A DNA stretch of 64,000 nt from Neobacillus rhizophilus (GTDB lineage: Bacteria > Bacillota > Bacilli > Bacillales > Cytobacillaceae), in the NCBI RefSeq assembly GCF_018343535.1, contig NZ_JAGYPF010000005.1, forward strand, positions 1-64,000, in the 5' to 3' direction. Shown here piece after piece: positions 8,062 through 16,721 of this stretch. The stretch's first letter is position 1; every line of letters starts with the position of its first letter. The notes below the pieces were generated by a model. It was given only the letters and a program-made list of their open reading frames with translations, searched no databases and was not told the origin of the DNA. The position numbers and the translations under genes were made by a program.

Positions 8062-10447
8062 TAAAGAACGGTTTAAGGAAGACTTTTTAAAAAGGCTTGA
8101 GATGCTCTGCGGGAAAAGCTTTTCAGAAAGCACTCCAAGAGATCATTACCAAACCCTTGGCAACATGATCAGAGAATTTGTTAGTAATGATTGGATTGCC
8201 ACCAATGAACGTTACATGGCAGTTAGAGAGAAACAGGTATATTATTTATCGATTGAATATTTGCTAGGCAAGCTCCTCCGGCAGAATCTGCTTAATCTGG
8301 GCGTGGAGGAAACCGTTGCGGAAGGCCTAAGTGACTTAGGAATTGAATTGGCAGACCTTGAAGAATTGGAACCGGATGCAGGTTTAGGAAACGGCGGCTT
8401 GGGCAGACTAGCCGCTTGTTTTTTGGACTCACTTGCCTCCACTGACCTGCCAGGACATGGCCATGGAATCCGCTATAAACATGGGTTATTTGAACAGAAG
8501 ATAGTCGATGGCTATCAGGTCGAATTGCCGGAGCAATGGCTAAGAAGCGGAAATGTTTGGGAAATACGCAAGGCCGATTTGGCGGTCAGTATCCCGTTTT
8601 GGGGGAAAGTTGAAACCCGACAGGAAAATGGAAGGCTTGTTTTTCAACATATAAACACGGAAGTAGTTACTGCTGTTCCATATGATATGCCTGTTGTCGG
8701 CTTTCAGACAAAGACAGTTAATACCTTAAGGCTTTGGAGTTCAGAGCCCGCCCAGTTTCCAGTTCATAAAGATATTTTACAATATAAGCGGAGGACAGAA
8801 GCCATTTCCGAATTCCTTTATCCGGATGATACCCATGATGAAGGCAAGACGCTAAGGCTAAAGCAGCAATACTTTTTAGTGTCGGCAAGCCTCCAGTCAA
8901 TTTTAAGGTCCTATAAAAAGCAGCATGGCAGCCTTGAAGAGCTGAATCATCATGTTTGTATTCATATTAATGATACCCATCCTGTTCTAGCCATTCCGGA
9001 ACTGATGAGGATTCTGATGGATGAGGAAGGCTTTTCTTGGGAACAAGCATGGGAGATTACAACTAATACGATCTCTTATACCAATCATACCACCTTATCA
9101 GAAGCCTTGGAGAAATGGCCGATTCATATCTTCCAGCCGCTCCTGCCGAGAATTTACATGATTGTTGAGGAAATAAATGAAAGATTCTGCAAGGAACGTT
9201 GGAAAGAGACCCCAGGCGATTGGGAGCGAATTGCGGGACTAGCAATAATAGCAGATGGGTATGTCAAAATGGCCCATTTAGCGATTGTTGGCAGCTTTAG
9301 TGTAAATGGTGTGGCAAGATTACATACCGAAATCTTAAAGGAACGTGAGATGCGGCCTTTCTTTCAGCTATTCCCTGAGAAATTCAACAATAAGACGAAC
9401 GGCATTGCCCACCGCCGCTGGCTGTTAAAGGCAAACCCAAAATTGTCCTCGCTCCTATGCGAAACAATAGGGGATGGGTGGACTCACTCCGCACATGAAC
9501 TGATGCAGTTCCTTAAATATCAAGACGATTACTCGATTTTAGGGAAATTAGCAGCAATCAAGCAGGAGAATAAGCAAAATATGGCTGAAGTGATTTATAA
9601 GCACAACGGTATTTCCGTCAATCCTGATGCCATCTTTGATGTCCAGGTGAAGCGTCTGCACGCTTATAAAAGACAGCTTCTAAATGTTCTGCATATCATG
9701 CACCTATATAATCGAATTTTGGAAGATTCCAGTTTTTCCATGGTGCCGAGGGTATTTATTTTTGGAGCAAAAGCATCTCCTGGATATTATTACGCGAAGA
9801 AGATTATTAAATTAATCAATACAGTAGCTGAGAAAGTTAATCATGATCCAAAAGTCGGCGATAAGATGAAGGTTGTGTTTTTGGAAAATTACCGCGTTTC
9901 ATTGGCGGAGAAAATATTTCCTGCTGCAGATATAAGCGAGCAGATTTCAACGGCCAGCAAGGAAGCATCAGGTACGGGGAATATGAAGTTTATGATTAAT
10001 GGGGCATTGACGTTAGGGACTTTGGACGGGGCAAATGTAGAAATTCATGAAAGGGTAGGGGACGATAATATTTTTATCTTTGGTCTAACGGCCGAGGAGG
10101 TCCTCCATTATTATCGGCACGGCGGATATGAATCAGTTGAATATTATCATCATGATAACCGGATACAGCAGGCTGTCAATCAGCTGGTAAACGGATTTTT
10201 CCCGGGCGTCCATAACGAGTTTGAACCAATCTTTGACTCTCTGCTTGAAGAAAACGATCAATATTTTGTCTTAAAGGATTTCGCTTCCTATGTAGATACC
10301 CAGCGGAGGGTAGGAGAAGCCTATGCGGATTCACTAAAATGGCAGAAAATGTGCCTGACTAACATTGCCCATGCAGGCTACTTCTCGAGCGACCGAACGA
10401 TAAAGGAATACGCCAAAGATATATGGGGAATTCACCCTGTAAAATAG
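8051..10447 (+). CDS. glgP: Glycogen phosphorylase GlgP
   Basis: Phosphorolytic release of glucose-1-phosphate from glycogen (GT35, pyridoxal-phosphate enzyme). The PLP lysine lies in SGTGNMKFMINGALTLGT near the C-terminal third; the N-terminal domain has GNGGLGRLAACFLDS, a strongly conserved family segment. The ATG at 8051 is chosen because AAGGAGTG sits 6-7 bases upstream; a GTG at 8042 lies within that ribosome site. About 798 residues, normal length. Last gene of the operon, followed by a strong terminator, so synthesis and degradation of glycogen are co-transcribed. Confidence 0.96.
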   Translation: MFSNKERFKEDFLKRLEMLCGKSFSESTPRDHYQTLGNMIREFVSNDWIATNERYMAVREKQVYYLSIEYLLGKLLRQNLLNLGVEETVAEGLSDLGIELADLEELEPDAGLGNGGLGRLAACFLDSLASTDLPGHGHGIRYKHGLFEQKIVDGYQVELPEQWLRSGNVWEIRKADLAVSIPFWGKVETRQENGRLVFQHINTEVVTAVPYDMPVVGFQTKTVNTLRLWSSEPAQFPVHKDILQYKRRTEAISEFLYPDDTHDEGKTLRLKQQYFLVSASLQSILRSYKKQHGSLEELNHHVCIHINDTHPVLAIPELMRILMDEEGFSWEQAWEITTNTISYTNHTTLSEALEKWPIHIFQPLLPRIYMIVEEINERFCKERWKETPGDWERIAGLAIIADGYVKMAHLAIVGSFSVNGVARLHTEILKEREMRPFFQLFPEKFNNKTNGIAHRRWLLKANPKLSSLLCETIGDGWTHSAHELMQFLKYQDDYSILGKLAAIKQENKQNMAEVIYKHNGISVNPDAIFDVQVKRLHAYKRQLLNVLHIMHLYNRILEDSSFSMVPRVFIFGAKASPGYYYAKKIIKLINTVAEKVNHDPKVGDKMKVVFLENYRVSLAEKIFPAADISEQISTASKEASGTGNMKFMINGALTLGTLDGANVEIHERVGDDNIFIFGLTAEEVLHYYRHGGYESVEYYHHDNRIQQAVNQLVNGFFPGVHNEFEPIFDSLLEENDQYFVLKDFASYVDTQRRVGEAYADSLKWQKMCLTNIAHAGYFSSDRTIKEYAKDIWGIHPVK

Positions 10448-10452
10448 AAAGA

Positions 10453-10504
10453 AGGGCCTGACTCCCGGCGATTTTAAAGCGCCGGGGGCAGGCCCCCTTT
10501 TTTC
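10453..10504 (+). terminator. Terminator after the glg operon
   Basis: Very long GC-rich hairpin: GGGCCTG-A-CTCCCGGCG pairs with CGCCGGGGGCAGGCCC, followed by a T tract. The 10505-10577 stretch to menA holds a second hairpin, CTCGCC-AATC-GGCGAG. Confidence 0.9.
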
Positions 10505-10577
10505 GCTAATAGGAAAGTATAAATTCAACTACGCCTCTGTCTTCGCCCTTAGGGGCTCGCCAATCGGCGAGTTTTCT

Positions 10578-11516
10578 TTATGAGAAAAAGTGACCGGCAA
10601 AGATGCCGATGGCTAATAAGAAGCCGAAGATGGTGTTCGTTTGGGCGGTAGCTTTCATCGCTGGTGCCATTTGAATTGGCACAGTACCCTTAATAAAGCC
10701 TTTAACTGATTTAATCGGTTTGGGTGTGCTTATTAAAACGAGTGCCGTCCAAATTGGGGCAATATCCGCAATTATCAGCCCCAAAATCCAGACATACGAA
10801 AAAGCAAACATCCCTGCCAATAGGTAGATGGCCTTTTCTTTGCCTAGGAGAATGGCCAATGTTTTCCGGCCGAATTCTTTGTCACCGTCAAGGTCGCGGA
10901 TATTATTGGACAAAAGAATTCCACCGACCAAAATAAAACTTGGCACTGATACAAGAATACTTGTGCTGTCCACTGTCCCTGTTTGGATAAAGAATGAGAT
11001 TAAAATAATCATCATCCCCATAAAGAAACCGGCAAACAATTCTCCGAAAGGTGTGTAGGCGATTGGCAGCGGCCCGCCTGTATATAAATATCCAATCAAC
11101 ATACATACCAAGCCCACTAAAGCTAACCACCAACTGCTGTTTGCACATATATAAACTCCCAATAATAAAGCAATTCCATAGAGTCCTAATGCCAGCTGCA
11201 TCACAGTCTTTGGCTTTATTCCGTCCCGGACAATACTGCCGCCAATCCCGACAGAGTCCTCTGTATCGAGTCCTCGTTTAAAATCATAATATTCATTAAA
11301 CATATTTGTGGCGGCCTGGATTAACAGGCTTGCAATCAGCATGGCGAAGAAAAGACCGAAATGAATTTTCCCGTGCCGAAGTGCCAGTGCAGTGCCTAGC
11401 AATACAGGAACAAACGCTGCTGTTAAAGTATGGGGGCGGGTCATTTGCCACCAAACCTGGAAGCCGCGGTTTGAGTCAACAACAGGTTTAGAACCTTCCC
11501 GTAAATTTGGCTGCAT
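10578..11516 (-). CDS. menA: 1,4-dihydroxy-2-naphthoate polyprenyltransferase MenA
   Basis: UbiA-family membrane enzyme that attaches the polyprenyl chain to DHNA, giving demethylmenaquinone. The first aspartate-rich motif is NMFNEYYDFKRGLD and the second is NNIRDLDGDKEFGRKT; about eight to nine hydrophobic membrane segments follow each other. The ATG at 11516 is preferred because GGGAGGAG lies seven bases upstream; an ATG at 11543 would add nine residues without a ribosome site. Transcribed divergently from menF, sharing its upstream region. Confidence 0.94.
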   Translation of the reverse strand: MQPNLREGSKPVVDSNRGFQVWWQMTRPHTLTAAFVPVLLGTALALRHGKIHFGLFFAMLIASLLIQAATNMFNEYYDFKRGLDTEDSVGIGGSIVRDGIKPKTVMQLALGLYGIALLLGVYICANSSWWLALVGLVCMLIGYLYTGGPLPIAYTPFGELFAGFFMGMMIILISFFIQTGTVDSTSILVSVPSFILVGGILLSNNIRDLDGDKEFGRKTLAILLGKEKAIYLLAGMFAFSYVWILGLIIADIAPIWTALVLISTPKPIKSVKGFIKGTVPIQMAPAMKATAQTNTIFGFLLAIGIFAGHFFS

Positions 11517-11863
11517 ATTTTTTCTCCTCCCTTTTAAATGCATGATCTATCTGTACAAAACGTATTTATAAAGAATGGTTATTACCCAAACCTAAGTGTA
11601 GGAAATATCAAGTGGAGTGTCAATTATATTTTACTTTCAAAACTAGAAGATAATCCCTTCTCGAGTAATATCCATATTTAGTGGGAAAATGAGTGTATCG
11701 AAGCCTTTTGCAACCGATTTTCGGAAATTTGACATATAATAAGGAAATGAATCAGGAGAAGTAGTGACAACCATTATTGACTTCTTTACAATGGGAGTAG
11801 TATCTTTAAAAAGGTTTAAAATGAATGGAGACAGCCCTAATTGGCTGTTTTGGAGGGATTTGC
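11517..11863 (+). promoter_or_regulatory. menA/menF divergent control region with a leader hairpin
   Basis: About 350 bp without a gene. A TATAAT lies at 11735-11740 but no good -35 at normal distance could be found. Close to the menF start is a hairpin ACAGCC-CTAATT-GGCTGT (11831-11848) followed by TTTT and then directly the ribosome site GGAGGG. It could act as a weak attenuator or influence translation. Confidence 0.5.
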
Positions 11864-13264
11864 TTGATTACCATTCAGGAAATCGAAACGAAGGAAAGAA
11901 GTCTTTTGGCGATGAAGCGAGCAAAAGAACTTGGCCGTCCCATTTTAATGAGTGAAGTTGAAAAAATGAATCATATCGACCCCCTTTTATTCTTTTCTAG
12001 TGGGAATGAACACTATTCGGGCGAACGGTTTTTTTGGAAGGATCCAAAAGACGAATTTATTTTAGCGGGACTAGGAATTTCTAAGCAATTCCAAATAGAT
12101 CAGTCAGATGACCGTTTTGGCCTTATTGAAAGAGAATGGAAGGAATTTTTAAAAGACAGCCTTATTTCCAATCCATTTTCCCAAATTGGAATAGGCCCGC
12201 TGATATTTGGAGGATTTTCTTTTGATCCATACAAAGAAAAGACAGTGCTCTGGTCTAAATTTGATGATTCTTTATTTTATCTGCCAAAATATCTTTTGAG
12301 TGTTATTAAGGGACAAGTCTATTTTACAACTAATTTTATCTTTACACCGAACGATGATGAATTGTTATATAAACATATAATCGATGAACGGAATAAACTT
12401 TTTCAGTCTCTTCAGAAACACCACCACACAGCTCTGCCTGCCCTTCTGGAAACAAAGGAAATTTCACCTGAGAAGTGGAAAAATACAGTTGATGCAATGG
12501 TAAAGGAATTAATCAGAGGCCCGCTTAAAAAAGTAGTTCTTGCCAGGGAACTTCGGTTAAATTTTAATGACCTTGTTGCTTCAGAGGCAGTCATGCAACA
12601 TTTAAATGAACAACAGCATGAAAGCTTTATCTTTGCTCTTGAATCGAGTGGCGATTGTTTTCTTGGAGCATCTCCAGAGAGACTGGTGAAAAAGAATGGC
12701 ACCGAACTTTTCTCTACCTGCCTTGCTGGTTCCATCTCACGGGGACATACCCCGGAGGAGGATCGAATACTGGGAGAAAAATTGCTTTCTGACCAGAAAA
12801 ACTTGCTTGAACATCAATATGTTGTGGAAATGATAAAGGAAGCACTAGAGGAATCATGTGAAGAAATCATCCTTCCTGATAAACCGCAGCTAATGAAAAT
12901 CAGGGACATACAGCATTTGTATACACCGGTAATCGGAAAATGCAGTGGTGATAGTTCACTATTGCATTTGGTCGAAAGATTGCATCCAACCCCTGCTCTT
13001 GGCGGACTTCCGAAGAAAGAAGCGGTTGAAAAAATCCGTCAAGTTGAGGAGCTTGACCGCGGCTTTTATGCAGCCCCTGTAGGTTGGCTGGATTACGAAG
13101 GAAATGGGGAATTTGCAGTAGCCATTCGCTCGGGCCTCTTACAAGGCAAGGAAGCATCCTTATTTGCCGGATGCGGGGTTGTTGCTGATTCTGATTCCGA
13201 AAGTGAATATTTAGAGACAAGCTTGAAGTTTAGGCCAATGCTTCGGGCACTTGGGGGAAAATAG
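11864..13264 (+). CDS. menF: Isochorismate synthase MenF
   Basis: Chorismate-utilising enzyme that makes isochorismate for menaquinone. C-terminal chorismate-binding domain with KVVLARELRL, FLGASPERL, STCLAGSISRG, HPTPALGGLPK and GEFAVAIRSGLL, all conserved in MenF/EntC. The most likely start is TTG 11864, six bases after GGAGGG (11852-11857), giving 466 residues. The frame stays open upstream to an ATG at 11825, but that would place the leader hairpin inside the gene. First gene of menFDHBE; only one base separates it from menD. Confidence 0.92.
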   Translation: MITIQEIETKERSLLAMKRAKELGRPILMSEVEKMNHIDPLLFFSSGNEHYSGERFFWKDPKDEFILAGLGISKQFQIDQSDDRFGLIEREWKEFLKDSLISNPFSQIGIGPLIFGGFSFDPYKEKTVLWSKFDDSLFYLPKYLLSVIKGQVYFTTNFIFTPNDDELLYKHIIDERNKLFQSLQKHHHTALPALLETKEISPEKWKNTVDAMVKELIRGPLKKVVLARELRLNFNDLVASEAVMQHLNEQQHESFIFALESSGDCFLGASPERLVKKNGTELFSTCLAGSISRGHTPEEDRILGEKLLSDQKNLLEHQYVVEMIKEALEESCEEIILPDKPQLMKIRDIQHLYTPVIGKCSGDSSLLHLVERLHPTPALGGLPKKEAVEKIRQVEELDRGFYAAPVGWLDYEGNGEFAVAIRSGLLQGKEASLFAGCGVVADSDSESEYLETSLKFRPMLRALGGK

Positions 13265-13265
13265 T

Positions 13266-15017
13266 ATGAATCATCAAGAATCATTAACTGCTTATATCGC
13301 TGCATTTGTCGGGGAGCTGGTTCTTTCCGGGATTACCGATGTGGTGGTCAGTCCCGGGTCAAGATCCACCCCAATGGCATTGGTAATGGCAGAACATCCG
13401 GATTTAAACGTCCACATCCACGTGGATGAGCGCTCTGCCGCCTTTTTTGCATTGGGAATCTCCAAGGCGACAAATCGAACCGTTGCTATTCTTTGCACAT
13501 CAGGTACAGCCGCTGCCAATTACTTTCCGGCTATTGTCGAAGCGCGTTATTCACGAGTCCCATTGCTGGTTTTGACAGCAGACCGGCCGCATGAGTTGCG
13601 CGAGGTAGGGGCACCGCAGGCGATTGACCAAATTCATTTGTACGGAAAACACGTCAAATGGTTTGCAGAAATGGCACTGCCTGAGAAAAATGATGAGATG
13701 ATCCGCTACGTGCGGACAGTCTGCTCCCGTGCTGCCTCATATGCAGCCAGCGCTCCAGCTGGTCCGGTTCATTTGAACTTTCCTTTTAGAGAACCACTTA
13801 TTCCTAAAATGGATGAGAAACTCTTTGCAGTGAGTGAGCGTCCGAAAGGATATGTGCAGGTACATAATGGTGAACTAAACATAAACGACATGGAGTATCA
13901 AGAAATCGCCGGGCGGTTGGCAGGCAAAGCGAAGGGGATCATTGTTTGCGGAAATATTGCCGATGAACGTTTCGCAATTGCTGTAGCGAAGCTCGCTAAT
14001 CAATTAAAGTTTCCAATCTTAGCAGACCCGCTATCACAGCTTAGAAGTGGGCAGCATGCAAATGATCAAATTATTGATACTTACGACACATTTTTAAGAA
14101 ATGAAGATGCGAAATCTTACCTTAAACCGGACGTGATTATCCGCATTGGTTCGATGCCGGTGTCTAAAGCGTTAACCAATTTTATCAAAGGAAATCCGAA
14201 TGCAGATCAATTTGTGGTCGATGGAGGAGGAGGCTGGCGGGATCCTGCTATCTTGTCGACCAATATGATTTTTTGTAATGAAGCAATTTTTTGTGAAAAA
14301 GTTTCAGCATATTCCAAACCTCGGGTGGAGACGGGATATTTAGACGCTTGGAAAAAAGTAAATGACCTTACAAAAGAAAATATGTCCTCAATCCGGGATA
14401 TTACCGAATTAAGTGAAGGAAAGCTATTTTATCAGCTTGCTGAGATGCTGCCGGACGGTGCGCACCTTTTTGTTGGGAACAGTATGCCAATTCGTGATTT
14501 GGACAGCTTTTTTTTAACAAATGGCAAGTCAATTAAGATTATGGCTAACAGGGGTGCGAACGGCATCGACGGGACTGTATCCACCGCCTTAGGTGCGGCG
14601 ATGTACTCAAAGCCATTATATTTGGTCCTTGGAGACTTAACATTTTTCCATGATTTAAATGGACTTTGGGCGGCTATGAAGCATCAAATTAATATAAACA
14701 TTATCCTTATAAACAATAATGGCGGCGGGATTTTCTCCTTCCTTCCGCAATCGGAACATCCGAAGCATTTCGAGCTTCTTTTCGGTACACCATTAAACAT
14801 TGAATTTGAACATGCCGTCAAAATGTTTAACGGACAATTTACGAAAATTAAGGATTGGGACCATTTCCAAATTGAAATGGAAAAATCAAGAGATGCGGCA
14901 GGCATAAATGTCTATGAAATTGTCACAAATAGAGACAAAAATCGAGACGAGCACCGCGAATTTTGGAGTGGGGTTTCCCAGGCAATATCAAATTTTGTCA
15001 AAGGTGAGCAAAAATGA
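13266..15017 (+). CDS. menD: SEPHCHC synthase MenD
   Basis: Thiamine-diphosphate enzyme joining isochorismate and 2-oxoglutarate to SEPHCHC. The N-terminal pyrimidine domain has VVVSPGSRSTPMAL and HVDERSAAFFALGISKAT; the C-terminal PP domain has NRGANGIDGTVSTALGAA and LGDLTFFHDLNGL with the Mg/ThDP-binding residues. The ATG at 13266 lies one base after the menF stop with GGGGGA upstream; 583 residues. The TGA overlaps the menH ATG (ATGA), indicating coupled translation. Confidence 0.96.
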   Translation: MNHQESLTAYIAAFVGELVLSGITDVVVSPGSRSTPMALVMAEHPDLNVHIHVDERSAAFFALGISKATNRTVAILCTSGTAAANYFPAIVEARYSRVPLLVLTADRPHELREVGAPQAIDQIHLYGKHVKWFAEMALPEKNDEMIRYVRTVCSRAASYAASAPAGPVHLNFPFREPLIPKMDEKLFAVSERPKGYVQVHNGELNINDMEYQEIAGRLAGKAKGIIVCGNIADERFAIAVAKLANQLKFPILADPLSQLRSGQHANDQIIDTYDTFLRNEDAKSYLKPDVIIRIGSMPVSKALTNFIKGNPNADQFVVDGGGGWRDPAILSTNMIFCNEAIFCEKVSAYSKPRVETGYLDAWKKVNDLTKENMSSIRDITELSEGKLFYQLAEMLPDGAHLFVGNSMPIRDLDSFFLTNGKSIKIMANRGANGIDGTVSTALGAAMYSKPLYLVLGDLTFFHDLNGLWAAMKHQININIILINNNGGGIFSFLPQSEHPKHFELLFGTPLNIEFEHAVKMFNGQFTKIKDWDHFQIEMEKSRDAAGINVYEIVTNRDKNRDEHREFWSGVSQAISNFVKGEQK

Positions 15018-15850
15018 GGATAGTTACCGGCGGAATCCGCTATCATGTCGAGATATGCGGGAAGGGATTCCCCCTCGTTATGCTTCATGGATTTACGGGA
15101 GATTCATCAACTTGGACTCCCTTTTGCGAACAACTGGGAAAACACTCGCGGTTAATTATTCCCGATATTATCGGGCATGGAAAAACTGAATCTCCTGAGG
15201 ATGCGGGCCGATACCGGATGGAGGAGGCAGCTCAAGATTTAATTTCCATTCTTGATGAACTTCAGATGGAGCAAATTGATTTATTAGGTTACTCAATGGG
15301 GGGCAGGCTTGCCCTTTCATTTGCCTGTCTATATCCTCAAAGGGTTCGAAAATTGATTTTGGAAAGCGCTTCGCCGGGTCTTGAATTAGAGGACGAAAGA
15401 AAACAGCGCCGTATGAAAGATGCCGAATTAGCCCATTTTATTAAGGATAAAGCAATAAAGGAGTTTGTTGAATACTGGGAGAATATCCCTTTATTTTCAA
15501 CCATGAAGAGGCGAACGGAGAAAGTACAAGGAAAAGTCAGGGAACAGCGCTTAAACAATTCTCCTATTGGTCTTGCCAATAGCTTGCTAGGTATGGGCAC
15601 AGGTTCTCAGCCTTCTTGGTGGGGGCAATTAGATAAACTGGCCTGTGAAGTTTTGCTGCTCACCGGTGAGGAAGATTTGAAGTTCTGCAGGATTGCTGAA
15701 AAAATGGACAAGGAGCTGAAAAATAGTTCTTTGGTAACGATCGCACAATGCGGTCATGCAATTCATGTGGAAGAACCCGAAAAGTTTGGTACAATAGTAA
15801 GTGACTTTTTGTCAAATACAAACAAAGGAGGAATTTATAGTGGCAGTTGA
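15014..15850 (+). CDS. menH: SHCHC synthase MenH (alpha/beta hydrolase)
   Basis: Eliminates pyruvate from SEPHCHC. The alpha/beta hydrolase fold has the oxyanion segment MLHGFTGDS, nucleophile elbow GYSMGG with Ser near residue 96, and a late His in CGHAIHVEEP. 278 residues. It overlaps menD by 4 bp; its last codons overlap the menB start by 11 bp. Position between menD and menB supports this assignment over a general hydrolase. Confidence 0.93.
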   Translation: MRIVTGGIRYHVEICGKGFPLVMLHGFTGDSSTWTPFCEQLGKHSRLIIPDIIGHGKTESPEDAGRYRMEEAAQDLISILDELQMEQIDLLGYSMGGRLALSFACLYPQRVRKLILESASPGLELEDERKQRRMKDAELAHFIKDKAIKEFVEYWENIPLFSTMKRRTEKVQGKVREQRLNNSPIGLANSLLGMGTGSQPSWWGQLDKLACEVLLLTGEEDLKFCRIAEKMDKELKNSSLVTIAQCGHAIHVEEPEKFGTIVSDFLSNTNKGGIYSGS

Positions 15851-16658
15851 ATGGATTCCAGGTCGTAAATACGATGAAATCATTTATGAAACGTATAACG
15901 GAATAGCCAAAATCACAATTAACCGTCCCCATGTACATAATGCTTTCACACCAAAAACAGTGATGGAGTTAATCGATGCTTTTGCCTATGCCCGTGATGA
16001 TTCCGAAGTCGGCGTCATTGTTTTAACAGGTGCAGGAGACAAGGCATTCTGTTCCGGCGGCGACCAAAGCGTTCGCGGACATGGCGGCTATGTTGGTGAG
16101 GACCAAATTCCGCGCCTAAACGTACTTGATCTTCAGCGCCTTATTCGTGTTATTCCAAAACCGGTTGTGGCAATGGTTAAAGGCTATGCAATCGGTGGAG
16201 GTCATGTTCTGCATGTAGTCTGTGATTTAACGATTGCAGCTGATAATGCTGTTTTTGGACAAACAGGTCCTAAGGTAGGCAGCTTTGATGCAGGCTACGG
16301 TTCAGGTTATCTTGCCCGTATTATCGGTCATAAAAAGGCACGTGAAATCTGGTATTTATGCCGCCAATACAATGCCCAAGAGGCGCTTGATATGGGCTTA
16401 GTCAATACCGTTGTTCCGCTTGAACAGGTAGAAGAAGAAACAATCAAATGGTGCGAGGAAATGCTTGAAAAGAGCCCAACCGCACTTCGTTTCATCAAAG
16501 CGGCCATGAATGCAGATACCGATGGATTGGCTGGACTTCAGCAATTTGCCGGTGACGCAACGCTCTTATACTATACAACCGACGAAGCCAAAGAAGGACG
16601 CGATGCCTTTAAAGAAAAGCGCAAGCCAGACTTCGGCCAATTCCCGCGTTTCCCTTGA
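15840..16658 (+). CDS. menB: 1,4-dihydroxy-2-naphthoyl-CoA synthase MenB
   Basis: Crotonase-family enzyme closing the naphthoquinone ring from O-succinylbenzoyl-CoA. Oxyanion-hole segments CSGGDQ and GYAIGGGHVLH, plus GQTGPKVGSFDAGYGSGY, are typical MenB motifs, and the sequence is nearly identical to known Bacillus MenB. The GTG start at 15840 is supported by AAAGGAGG at 15824-15831; 272 residues agrees with the family. Followed by a hairpin that may attenuate menE. Confidence 0.97.
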   Translation: MAVEWIPGRKYDEIIYETYNGIAKITINRPHVHNAFTPKTVMELIDAFAYARDDSEVGVIVLTGAGDKAFCSGGDQSVRGHGGYVGEDQIPRLNVLDLQRLIRVIPKPVVAMVKGYAIGGGHVLHVVCDLTIAADNAVFGQTGPKVGSFDAGYGSGYLARIIGHKKAREIWYLCRQYNAQEALDMGLVNTVVPLEQVEEETIKWCEEMLEKSPTALRFIKAAMNADTDGLAGLQQFAGDATLLYYTTDEAKEGRDAFKEKRKPDFGQFPRFP

Positions 16659-16672
16659 TGAAAAAACGTTAC

Positions 16673-16706
16673 AACAGCTTGATGGTCTCCATCAGGCTGT
16701 TTTTTA
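16673..16706 (+). terminator. Terminator-like hairpin between menB and menE
   Basis: 13-bp stem with one T:G pair, AACAGCTTGATGG / CCATCAGGCTGTT, loop TCT, then a T run. It lies only 16 bp before the menE start, so it probably gives partial read-through (attenuation or mRNA processing) rather than ending the operon. Confidence 0.8.
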
Positions 16707-16721
16707 TAAAGGATGATAAAT

